Assembly: GCA_964571275.1 (NCBI GenBank)
Contig: CAZNCQ010000007.1
Coordinates: 8,675 to 72,674, forward strand
From: DASRQZ01 sp964571275
Lineage (GTDB): Bacteria; Myxococcota_A; Polyangia; Fen-1088
Direction: 5' to 3'
Length of the DNA: 64,000 nt
Below, in pieces: positions 41,278 to 49,240 of the stretch. Positions within the stretch are counted from its first letter, which is position 1; every line of letters begins with the position of its first letter. Under the pieces are notes generated by a model. That model was given only the letters and a program-made list of their open reading frames with translations, searched no databases and was not told the origin of the DNA. The translations under genes were made by a program, and so were the position numbers.

Positions 41278-43321
41278 CCCGGAAGCGATATCCCACGCCG
41301 CGCACCGTCGCGAGCGCGGCCGCGTGCCGGCCGAGCTTGCGGCGCAGCGATCGGACCACCGCCTCGACGACGTTGCTGGTCGAGGCGTCGGGCGGGTGCT
41401 TCCACACCGACTCCAGGAGCTCGTGGCGTGTCACCGCCTCGCCCGGGCGGCGGCGCAGGTAGCCGAGGACGCCGAGCTCGAGCGGCGTCAGCGCAATCCG
41501 CTCGCCGTCGACCACGGCCTCGTGGGCCGCCTCGTCGAGGAGCGCCTCATCGACGAGTGACTCGCCGGCGGGCGCGTCGGTCCCGGCGCCGACCTCCTGG
41601 GCGACCAGCCGCGCCAGCCATCCGTCGACGGAGCCCGTGCCCATGTCGAGGACGAGGCTCCAGAACGCCTGGCCCGAGAAGCGGATCGGCTCCGCGTCGA
41701 GCAGGCGGAAGCCGAGCCGGCGCATCGCGGGCTCGTGAACGGCGCGCGCCCGCACGCACGCGTAGACCCAGCGGAGCGCCGGCCGGAGCTCGAGGTAGCT
41801 GCGCTTGATGTCCAGCCAGGCGGCCGCCTGCGCCGCCGACGGCTGCTCGTCGACGTCGCGGTCGATCAATCGCCGCACCCAGAGCGCACGCGCCCGATCG
41901 TCGGCGGCGGGGAGGTGCTGCGCCCAGCGCGCGAGCACGGGGTCGCGGTCGAGCACGCCGCGCGCCAGCTCGCCCGGGCGGAGCACCTGGACGAGCCCGG
42001 CGACCTGCGCGGCGGCGTCGCGCGCGACGTGGCACGACGCCCGGTGGTGGCGCCAGGTCGGCGCGAACGCCGCTGCGGCGTCGGCGCCCTCGTGCCTGGC
42101 GATGATCTCGCGCAGCGCCGGGCCGTCGGCCTCCGTCGCCGGCTCGATCGAGATCGAGTTGGCGCGCCGGGGAAAGAACGCCTCGCGCAGGTCGGGGTTC
42201 TCGAGCAGGTAGAGGACGTCGGCGGTCGTGCGCCACAGCTCCGCGCGCGGCGCCGCGCGCACCTGCCGGGCGACCGCGTCGGCGGCGGCGCGGCGGTGGT
42301 CGGCGCGCAGTCCCGGATCGGTCGCCGCGAGGGCCCGATCGAGCGCGCTGCGGACCGCGTCGTCGACCAGGAGCCCATGCGCCGTCGGCCGGACGAACGG
42401 CAGCGCGCGCAGCCGCGCGAGCGCGTCCTCCGGCGGAACATCGGGCAGCATCGCCTCGACGAGGGGCGCAGTCACGGTGCGGACGAGGCACGCCGCCTGG
42501 AGCACCCGCCGCGTCGTCGGGTCGGGGACGTCCTCGAGGAACAGCTCCGCGAGGTGGTCGACGAGCGCGCCGGGCGCCGACGGGACGCCCGCCGCCGGGA
42601 CCGGGGCGCCCGCGCCGACGAGCGCCGCCGACATGGACAGCGCGAGCGGGTGGCCGGCGGCGACGCGCTCGAGCGCCGCCGCGACAGCCGGCTCGATCCC
42701 GTGGCCGGTCAAGTAGGCGAGCGCAACGTCACGCGGCAGCGGGCCGAGCTCGAGCGTCACCAGGTGGCCGGACCACCCCGGCGCGACGAGCCACGCGGGT
42801 CGCGGCGGTGCGCGGCCGGCGAGAAGGACGCGGACGTTCTCCCCGAGCGCGGGAACGAACATCTGGCGCAACCACGTGTCGAGCAGCCGGAAGGTCTCGT
42901 ACCGGTCGACGACGAGGAGGACGCGGCGACCCGCCGCGGTGACGGCGCGCGCGGCGGCGGCCAGATCGCGTGGACGAAGCTCGGCTTGCCGATCGGGGGC
43001 CGTCGCGGGAGGGTCCGGGAACCCTGCCAGAGTGGCCGTCCGATCGCCCGCTCCCGGCGCGAGCCAGGCGCACAGCCCCGCCGGCGACGGCTCGACCTCG
43101 CCGGCGTCGACGGAGACGATGGCGACGTCCGGCGCCTGCTCGCGCAGCCGATCGGCCAGTGCGTGGAGGAGCTGGGTCTTGCCGATCCCGGGCAGTCCGT
43201 GGAGGTGGAGCGCGAGCGGCCCCTCGCCGGCGGCGAACGCCAGGAGCCGGGCGAGCTCGGCCTCGCGACCCACCAGGGTTTCTCGCGCGCGTCGGTGCAG
43301 CCGATCGCCCAGCCGTGCCAC
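41258..43321 (-). CDS. STAND-like ATPase with C-terminal OmpR-type winged helix
   Basis: 687 residues. The N-terminal NTPase has Walker A HGLPGIGKTQLLHAL and a RVLLVVDRYE Walker B-like segment, a middle helical/GNAT-like region and a C-terminal winged-helix DNA-binding domain (ITLTPLELGVLGYLRRRPGE, VVRSLRRKLGRHAAALATVRGVGYRF). It looks like a signal-integrating transcription factor. It converges with the YdhR-like/methyltransferase pair; whether it controls that pair is unknown. Confidence 0.75.
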   Translation of the reverse strand: MARLGDRLHRRARETLVGREAELARLLAFAAGEGPLALHLHGLPGIGKTQLLHALADRLREQAPDVAIVSVDAGEVEPSPAGLCAWLAPGAGDRTATLAGFPDPPATAPDRQAELRPRDLAAAARAVTAAGRRVLLVVDRYETFRLLDTWLRQMFVPALGENVRVLLAGRAPPRPAWLVAPGWSGHLVTLELGPLPRDVALAYLTGHGIEPAVAAALERVAAGHPLALSMSAALVGAGAPVPAAGVPSAPGALVDHLAELFLEDVPDPTTRRVLQAACLVRTVTAPLVEAMLPDVPPEDALARLRALPFVRPTAHGLLVDDAVRSALDRALAATDPGLRADHRRAAADAVARQVRAAPRAELWRTTADVLYLLENPDLREAFFPRRANSISIEPATEADGPALREIIARHEGADAAAAFAPTWRHHRASCHVARDAAAQVAGLVQVLRPGELARGVLDRDPVLARWAQHLPAADDRARALWVRRLIDRDVDEQPSAAQAAAWLDIKRSYLELRPALRWVYACVRARAVHEPAMRRLGFRLLDAEPIRFSGQAFWSLVLDMGTGSVDGWLARLVAQEVGAGTDAPAGESLVDEALLDEAAHEAVVDGERIALTPLELGVLGYLRRRPGEAVTRHELLESVWKHPPDASTSNVVEAVVRSLRRKLGRHAAALATVRGVGYRFRVTGGPR

Positions 43322-43373
43322 GCCCGCGAGGATAGCGCGTTACGTCTGCTTCACCACGTGCAGCGGCACGGCG

Positions 43374-44480
43374 CTAGTCCTCGATCACCGACAGGTCGCT
43401 GGCGCCGCCGGTCAGCTCGATCGACCACCGATCCGGAGCCGCCTCCCACCCCGGCGTCGATAGCCGGGTCGGGCCGCCGACAGCGCCCAGCCGCTGAGCG
43501 TCGAACACCAGGTTGCTCGCGCCGCCGCGCACCGAGATCTGCGCCGCCGTGCCGCGCGGGCGGCGGATCACCAGGCGGCTCGCGCCGCCCGACAGCCGCA
43601 GCGTCGACGTCCCGCGCGGGCGCGGCAGCGCCAGCTCCGACTCGCTCGCGCCGCCGGCGATCTCGATCGACGAGATCTGCAGCTCGCGCAGATCCGCCGC
43701 GAGGTGCGAGACGCCGCGGCGGATCTCGATCGACCACGGCACCGCCGTCGTCAGCGTCAGCTGCGCCGCGACGTCGCGCGCGCCGAACCACGACAACCCC
43801 TTGTACTGAACGTCGACCTCGCCGTTCGCGGCGACCGTCACCTGCGGCCGCTTGCCGTCGAAGCTCGCGCGGTACAGGTCCTTGATCCGCGCCCCGCGTA
43901 ACGCGAGCCGCGCCGCGCCGGCCCCGAACCGCAGCCGGCCGTGCTCGACGCCGCTGATCGGCGCGCGGTCCGCATCGCCTGCGGCGCGGCCCGCGTCGAC
44001 GTCGTCGCGGGCCGCGCGATCGCGCGCCAGCTCCGCGGCGCCGGCGAGCAGCTGCTCGGCCGCGTGCTCGAGGAGCTTCGCGGTCTCTTGCACCACGGCG
44101 TCGTCGAGATCGGCGAGCGCCTCACCGAGCAGTCGGTCGCGCAGCGCGCGGTCGGCATCGATCAGCTCGCGCCGCACCGGCGCCAGCTGCACCACGACCT
44201 GGCGCCGATCGATCTCGTGGCGCGCGCGCTCGACCCAACCCGCGCGCTCGAGGCGATCGAGCAGCCCGGTGACGGCGCCGCTGGTGATCCCCATCGCCTC
44301 CGCGATCCGCCCGGCGGGAACCGGACCCTGCTCGGCGAGGTATCCGACGGCGTCGAGGTCCGCGAGGTTGAGCCCGGCGTGCTCGGCCGCGGCCGCGCGG
44401 AGCCGTCGATCGGCCTCGGCGACCCGGGTCAGCGCCACGGCGAAAGCATGAATTCTCTCGGGTTTTCGGGAGCGCGACAC
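43374..44480 (-). CDS. MarR-family regulator fused to a beta-rich sensor-like domain
   Basis: 368 residues. The N-terminal 150 form a MarR winged helix (LADLDAVGYLAEQGPVPAGR, MGITSGAVTGLLDRLERAGW). The C-terminal 170 are beta-rich with repeated GGAS motifs (GGASRLVIRRPRGTAAQ, GGASNLVFDAQRLGAVGG, TGGASDLSVIED), strikingly like the divergent protein at 44600. Start GTG 44480. The palindrome at 44507-44527 is the obvious operator. The fused domain could let the regulator interact with, or mimic, the product of its target gene. Confidence 0.8.
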   Translation of the reverse strand: MSRSRKPERIHAFAVALTRVAEADRRLRAAAAEHAGLNLADLDAVGYLAEQGPVPAGRIAEAMGITSGAVTGLLDRLERAGWVERARHEIDRRQVVVQLAPVRRELIDADRALRDRLLGEALADLDDAVVQETAKLLEHAAEQLLAGAAELARDRAARDDVDAGRAAGDADRAPISGVEHGRLRFGAGAARLALRGARIKDLYRASFDGKRPQVTVAANGEVDVQYKGLSWFGARDVAAQLTLTTAVPWSIEIRRGVSHLAADLRELQISSIEIAGGASESELALPRPRGTSTLRLSGGASRLVIRRPRGTAAQISVRGGASNLVFDAQRLGAVGGPTRLSTPGWEAAPDRWSIELTGGASDLSVIED

Positions 44481-44506
44481 GGCGATGCAAGATCCTCTTG
44501 ACGAAG

Positions 44507-44527
44507 ATATCTTAGTAACTAAGATAT
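44507..44527. promoter_or_regulatory. MarR-type palindromic operator between divergent genes
   Basis: Nine-base arms ATATCTTAG and CTAAGATAT separated by TAA form a perfect inverted repeat in the AT-rich gap between the two divergent genes. Size and position fit a MarR dimer site that would repress both directions. Confidence 0.75.
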
Positions 44528-44599
44528 ATTTGATTGGAGATTCAAGGTCACTGCACCTCCAACCTACCGTGCCTTTCCCCGCACACCAAGGAGCAAGCC

Positions 44600-45325
44600 A
44601 TGACGACCCAGGAATTTCACGCCTCGCATCCGTTCCGCACCACTCCTGACCTGGACGCCGACGTCGAGCTCGACCGCCTCACGCTCCCCTACGCCGGCCA
44701 GACCCGGATGCGGCTGACGATCACGTCCGGCATGGCCGACGCGCGCGTCCGCATCGACCCCGACGCGACCGATCTCATCGCGATCGACTACGGCGAGGGC
44801 ACCCCGCCTCGCCTCCGCGTGTGGGCGTCGGAGCTGCGGGTATCGTGGCCGACCACGATCGGATCGTGGATGCGCGCGGCGCTCGCCGGCGAGTACCGCG
44901 ACATCGAGATCGTTCTCCACCCGGCGGTCGAGTGGACGCTGCAGATCCGCGGCGGCCTCTACCAGTTCGACGCCGACCTCGCGTCCGGCAAGCTCGCGCG
45001 GCTCGAGATCAGCGGCGGCGTCAGCGACGCGCGCCTCGACCTGCCCGCGCCCGGAGCGGTGGTCCCGATCCGGATCTCCGGCGGCGTGAGCGACCTCGCG
45101 CTCCGCCGCCCGGCCGACACCGGCGTTGCCCTCGCGGTCAGCGGCGGGATCTCCGGGCTCTGCCTCGACGACCAGACCTGGGGCGCGATCGGAGGCGGCG
45201 CCCGCCTCGCCACCGGGCCGGTCCACGGCGACACCCCGCGCTACGCCGTCGAGATCAGCGGCGGCGCGAGCAGCCTGCACGTGGTTCCTCGTCGAGCTTC
45301 GCTCGGCGTCGATCGCCGGCCGTGA
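44600..45325 (+). CDS. Beta-rich protein homologous to the C-terminal domain of the divergent MarR fusion
   Basis: 241 residues, no signal peptide. Repeated ISGGVSD/ISGGASS units (LEISGGVSDARLDLPAPG, IRISGGVSDLALRRP, VSGGISGLCLDDQTWGAIGG) suggest a beta-helix or DUF4097-like repeat fold. ATG 44600 follows AAGGAG. It aligns with the fused part of the MarR regulator, including the words LRRPADTG/IRRPRGT and WGAIGG/LGAVGG. Probably the regulated partner gene; function unknown. Confidence 0.7.
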   Translation: MTTQEFHASHPFRTTPDLDADVELDRLTLPYAGQTRMRLTITSGMADARVRIDPDATDLIAIDYGEGTPPRLRVWASELRVSWPTTIGSWMRAALAGEYRDIEIVLHPAVEWTLQIRGGLYQFDADLASGKLARLEISGGVSDARLDLPAPGAVVPIRISGGVSDLALRRPADTGVALAVSGGISGLCLDDQTWGAIGGGARLATGPVHGDTPRYAVEISGGASSLHVVPRRASLGVDRRP

Positions 45326-45379
45326 CAAGCGCTCACGGAGCCGACTCAGGGTTTTGCGCGCCCCGCCGATGTCGCACCT

Positions 45380-45973
45380 GTGGAAGGCTTGGCAACGGAT
45401 TCGGCGGAAGAGGCGCGCTCACGTTCGATCGAACGCGAGCGGCCGTTGACGGGCATCGAACGCTCATTCGACGACAACGAGATCATCGTCAGCAAGACCG
45501 ACCCGACCGGCAAGATCACGTACGCAAATGACGTCTTCTGCCGCATATCGGGGTACAGCGAGGAAGAGCTGATCGGGCGCCCGCACAGCCTGCTGCGCCA
45601 CTCGCAGATGCCGCGGATCATCTTCAAGCTCCTCTGGGAGCGCCTGAAGGTCGGCCAGGAGATCTTCGCCTTCGTTGTGAACCGCTGCAAGTCGGGGGAC
45701 GAGTACTGGGTCTTCGCGCACATCAGCGCGACCTTTCGCGGAGGCGAGATCGTCGGCCACCACTCGAACCGGCGTACCATCAACCGCAGGGCGTTGCCCG
45801 AGGTTCGCGCGCTGTACGCCCGGCTGCTGGCCGAGCAGGAGCGACACGTCAAGAAGGAGGATGGCATCGCCTCCTCTCGGCAACTTCTGGATCGCATCCT
45901 CGCCGAGGCCGGGCTGACCTATGACCAGCTGGTCTGGTCGTTCGAGTCTCGCGGCAAAGGGGTAACGTCGTGA
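45380..45973 (+). CDS. Aer-like PAS-domain protein
   Basis: 197 residues with one PAS domain (IIVSKTDPTGKITYANDVFC, RISGYSEEELIGRPHSLLRH) of the Aer redox-sensor kind and a helical tail. GTG 45380 start. Its stop overlaps the GTG of the chemoreceptor-like gene, so the two are coupled. Together they look like a split Aer: sensor on one chain, signalling helix on the other. Cofactor (FAD or haem) cannot be told. Confidence 0.75.
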   Translation: MEGLATDSAEEARSRSIERERPLTGIERSFDDNEIIVSKTDPTGKITYANDVFCRISGYSEEELIGRPHSLLRHSQMPRIIFKLLWERLKVGQEIFAFVVNRCKSGDEYWVFAHISATFRGGEIVGHHSNRRTINRRALPEVRALYARLLAEQERHVKKEDGIASSRQLLDRILAEAGLTYDQLVWSFESRGKGVTS

Positions 45974-47184
45974 GGAGCTTCGTCAGTGCGGCTGTGAAGC
46001 GCGTCACCAACGGCAACAGCAACGGCAAGGGCAGCGGCAACGGCGACGAGCTGGCCGGTTACCGCGCCGCCCTGGCCAAGATCGCCGCGGTTTGCCGCGA
46101 GGCCGCGCGCGGCAACCTCGAGGCTCGCGTGCCGGGCCTCAATATCGGAGGCGATGCGAACGACGCGAGGCTGGCCATCAATCACCTGCTGGACATGACG
46201 GACGCCTTCTTGCGCGAGGCTGGCGCAGCCTCGGAGAGCGCCAGCCGGAAGCAATTTCATCGCCGCTTCCTGGTGCGCGGCATGCTCGGGGCGTTCCAGT
46301 CGGGAGCGGCCAAGATCAACGCCGCCACTGGCTTGCTCGAACGCTACGCTGGAAACCTGGCGGACGACTTCGAGGACGCGGTGAAGGGAATCGCCCACCA
46401 GGTGGCGGCGGCGTCGACCGAGCTGCAGGCCACGGCCGGCGAGCTGTCTCGCAACACCGAGGACACGGCTCGCCTCTCGGGCGGGGTGGCGCGAACCACC
46501 AGCGACGCTTCGGCCAACATGACCTCGATCGCGTCGGCGAGCGAGCAGCTGAACAGCACCGTGGCCGAGATCGAGCGGCAAGTCCGGGAGACCACCACCG
46601 CAGCTCGCGCCGCCGTCACCGAGGCGGACCGGGCGACCGAAGCGGTGACCAGCTTGCAGGGGGCCTCGCAGCAGATCGGCCAGATCGTCACCACCATCAC
46701 CCAGATCGCCGGTCAGACCCGACTGCTCGCGCTGAACGCGACCATCGAGGCGGCGCGTGCCGGCGAGGCCGGCCGGGGATTTTCCGTCGTGGCCTCCGAG
46801 GTGAAGGATCTCGCGGGCCAGGCTGCCCAGGCGACGGCTGCCATCACGGGGCAGATCGCTCAGATCCAGCAGGCCACGGCGATCGCGGTCGAGGTCATCA
46901 CCGGCATCCGAGCCAAGATCCGTTCCGTCGACGCGACAGCCATGGTGATCTCCAACGCCGTCGGCGAGCAGCGTATGGCGAACGACGAGATCACCCGTAA
47001 CATCAGCCGCGCCGCGACCGGCGTCCAGAACGTCTCCCAGGAAGTCCAGGCGCTGACCAGCGGCACCGCGGGCACCAGCGCTGCCGCCACCGAGCTGACG
47101 TCGGCTGCCGGCGAGCTGTCTCGCCTCAGCGAAGGCTTGTCTGGCGAGATCGAGCGCTTCCTGACCGTGCTGCGCAGCGCCTGA
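45970..47184 (+). CDS. Soluble methyl-accepting chemotaxis-type signalling protein
   Basis: 404 residues without any membrane segment. The C-terminal two-thirds is an MCP coiled coil with the conserved hairpin tip QTRLLALNATIEAARAGEAG and GFSVVASEVKDLA. The N-terminus has a Gly/Asn/Ser-rich leader and a HAMP-like helix pair. Overlap with the PAS gene suggests they form one sensor. No cheA/cheW lies in the window, so it must feed an array encoded elsewhere. Confidence 0.85.
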   Translation: MRSFVSAAVKRVTNGNSNGKGSGNGDELAGYRAALAKIAAVCREAARGNLEARVPGLNIGGDANDARLAINHLLDMTDAFLREAGAASESASRKQFHRRFLVRGMLGAFQSGAAKINAATGLLERYAGNLADDFEDAVKGIAHQVAAASTELQATAGELSRNTEDTARLSGGVARTTSDASANMTSIASASEQLNSTVAEIERQVRETTTAARAAVTEADRATEAVTSLQGASQQIGQIVTTITQIAGQTRLLALNATIEAARAGEAGRGFSVVASEVKDLAGQAAQATAAITGQIAQIQQATAIAVEVITGIRAKIRSVDATAMVISNAVGEQRMANDEITRNISRAATGVQNVSQEVQALTSGTAGTSAAATELTSAAGELSRLSEGLSGEIERFLTVLRSA

Positions 47185-47229
47185 GGACGTCAGGTCGGCG
47201 CTGGGCCACAAGCGATCGAGGCGCTCCCC

Positions 47230-47610
47230 TCAGCCGCTCTTGGCGCCTGGCCCGATCAGCTTCACGACGAGGCCCAGGAACTCATCGAGCTTGAATGGCT
47301 TGCGAAGGAACCCGGCAAACTCCAGCAAGGCATCCCGGGAGAGCACCACCTGCCGGCTCACCGAGCTCGTGAGGACGACCGGGATCGCCTTCAGGGCCGG
47401 CGTGGCGCGGATGGCGTGCAACATGGAATAGCCGTCCATGATCGGCATCATCATGTCCGACACGACCAAGTCCGGAGGGTGCTTCGCCATGCTCTCCAGC
47501 GCTTCCTTGCCGTTCCCGGCGCACTCGGCAGAATAGCCTTCGTCTTCGAGAAACTCCTTCAGCGTGTCGGTCAAGGCGAACTCGTCGTCAACGAGGAGGA
47601 TCGTCTTCAC
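47230..47610 (-). CDS. CheY-like single-domain response regulator
   Basis: 126 residues: acidic pocket Asp8-Asp9, phospho-acceptor Asp52 (LVVSDMMMP), conserved Thr/Ser (VVLTSS) and Lys (LRKPF). No output domain. Start GTG 47610 overlaps the stop of the KaiC-like gene (GTGA). The likely partner kinase is the histidine kinase at 49241 or one elsewhere. Confidence 0.85.
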   Translation of the reverse strand: MKTILLVDDEFALTDTLKEFLEDEGYSAECAGNGKEALESMAKHPPDLVVSDMMMPIMDGYSMLHAIRATPALKAIPVVLTSSVSRQVVLSRDALLEFAGFLRKPFKLDEFLGLVVKLIGPGAKSG

Positions 47611-49088
47611 CTTAGCCCCTGCTTGCGGACCGCACGGGTTTTGAGCTTGCGCGGGATGCGCCCGACGTTGCGGTTCCCTCTGCCGACGACGGCGAGCCCC
47701 TGCGCCGTGATGCTCAGCTCCCGGACCGATGAATCGTAGCGACCTTCGCGCATCTTGATGAGTGAGATGAGCCGACGAAGCTTGGGGCGGCGCTCCTCGT
47801 AGCGCAGGAACACGATGCTCTCGACCATCGCCGTGGTGCCGTCCGCCGTCGTCTCGAGGCCGGGCTCGAATAGCCCGCGCGCCTCTTCCGAAACGACGGT
47901 GGTCACCCCCCGGGCGCGCAGCTCGTTGCTGAGGCAGGTGAAAAAGGGACCGATCCTTTCAGGGTATACGACCGCGCGTCTGAACCCGGCCAACCCATCG
48001 ATGAACAGCCGCTTGACCCTTCGCTCGCTGATGCGTTCGAGGAGAACTTCGACGAGCCGGTCCGCGAGCTGTTCCTGAGGCGCGTACCACTGGATCTCGA
48101 TGCCCCCGGGCGCGCCTTCCGAGGGAAGACCGAGCCCGATCGATCTCGCCTTGGCCGCGATTCGGGCCGGCGTCTCGAAGAAGCCCAGATACAAGCCAGG
48201 TTCACCCTGCTTCGCCCCGGCCTCCAGAAAACTGAGCCCGAAGAGGGTCTTCCCACTTCCTGGTGACCCGAGCACCATCGTGGTCGAGTGAGGCTGCAGT
48301 CCACCATTCATCATCGCGTCCAGGCCCGCGATCCCGGTTGCCATCGGCGCGGACGGGCGCGCGCTCTCCTCGGCGCTGCGAATGCCGAGCGTCGCCTCGG
48401 TGCGCGGGTAGATCCGGATCCCCTGCGAGGAGATCTCATAGAAGCTCGCTCCGGTCAGGTGGCTACTGCCCCGGTGTTTCTCGATCTCGATGTTGCGGAC
48501 CGTTTGCATGCCGACTCGGTGAGCGCTCAGCGTGATGAGGCCGTCGACCATCGTTCGTTGCGCGTAGCTGTCGCCATCCCCTCCTTCGGCGCCCGTCAGC
48601 AGCAGCGCCGTACAACCGACAAGATCGAGCACCACCTGGAGCTCGTGGATGAAGATTTTCAGATCGAGCGCCGACTCGGCCAGCGCCCCCGCGGCGACCA
48701 AGCCGTCGATGACGAGCAGCGTGGCCTTTTGATCGCGAACGACCTTGCGTACCACGGCGATGAGACCGTCGAGCTTCTCATTGCCGAGTGCCTGAAACCC
48801 GCTCAGGTACTGGACCGAGTCTCCCACCAGGTCGGGCTTGAAGAAGGTCATCTGTTGCAAGCCCAACATAAGTCGAGCGTGAGACTCGGAGAGCAACGTC
48901 AAGTAGACGACTCTTCCTCCCGACGACGCGTGACCATAAGCGATCTGGTTGGCGAGGATCGTCTTGCCGAGACCGGGGCGGCCATTGATGAGATAAATGC
49001 CCCCCGCGAATATTCCGCCATCCAAGATTGTGTCCAGGCCAGGGACACCGGAGCGGAAGCGTTCCAGGGTTGTAAGTTCGTCATCCAT
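47607..49088 (-). CDS. KaiC-like double-RecA ATPase
   Basis: 493 residues with two RecA/KaiC domains: Walker A INGRPGLGKTILANQ in the first and VLGSPGSGKTLFGLS in the second, and Walker B-like LLVIDGLVAAG and RLFIDGLAGFRR. ATG 49088 is chosen; an upstream in-frame extension lacks a ribosome site. KaiA and KaiB are absent, so this is more likely a KaiC-family signal-transduction ATPase (as in 'circadian clock protein KaiC' annotations) than a clock. Coupled to a CheY-like gene and divergent from a MEDS-type kinase. Confidence 0.85.
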   Translation of the reverse strand: MDDELTTLERFRSGVPGLDTILDGGIFAGGIYLINGRPGLGKTILANQIAYGHASSGGRVVYLTLLSESHARLMLGLQQMTFFKPDLVGDSVQYLSGFQALGNEKLDGLIAVVRKVVRDQKATLLVIDGLVAAGALAESALDLKIFIHELQVVLDLVGCTALLLTGAEGGDGDSYAQRTMVDGLITLSAHRVGMQTVRNIEIEKHRGSSHLTGASFYEISSQGIRIYPRTEATLGIRSAEESARPSAPMATGIAGLDAMMNGGLQPHSTTMVLGSPGSGKTLFGLSFLEAGAKQGEPGLYLGFFETPARIAAKARSIGLGLPSEGAPGGIEIQWYAPQEQLADRLVEVLLERISERRVKRLFIDGLAGFRRAVVYPERIGPFFTCLSNELRARGVTTVVSEEARGLFEPGLETTADGTTAMVESIVFLRYEERRPKLRRLISLIKMREGRYDSSVRELSITAQGLAVVGRGNRNVGRIPRKLKTRAVRKQGLR

Positions 49089-49240
49089 CTCGGTTGGGCT
49101 CCCGTCTGTTTTTGTGTCTCTAGGATCCAAGAGCCGCGAGCATAGACGATTTCGAGTGGCTATATCTTCTAGCCAGGCTTGCCGACGACAGGTGCCATAC
49201 GTACCTATTCGGGACCTTCTACGAAGGTGGTATCGATTCC

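Noticed and set aside
41735..43885. Very long plus-strand open frame of about 716 codons
   Set aside because: It is the complement of the ATPase-winged-helix and MarR genes; Arg-rich low-complexity translation with no domain.
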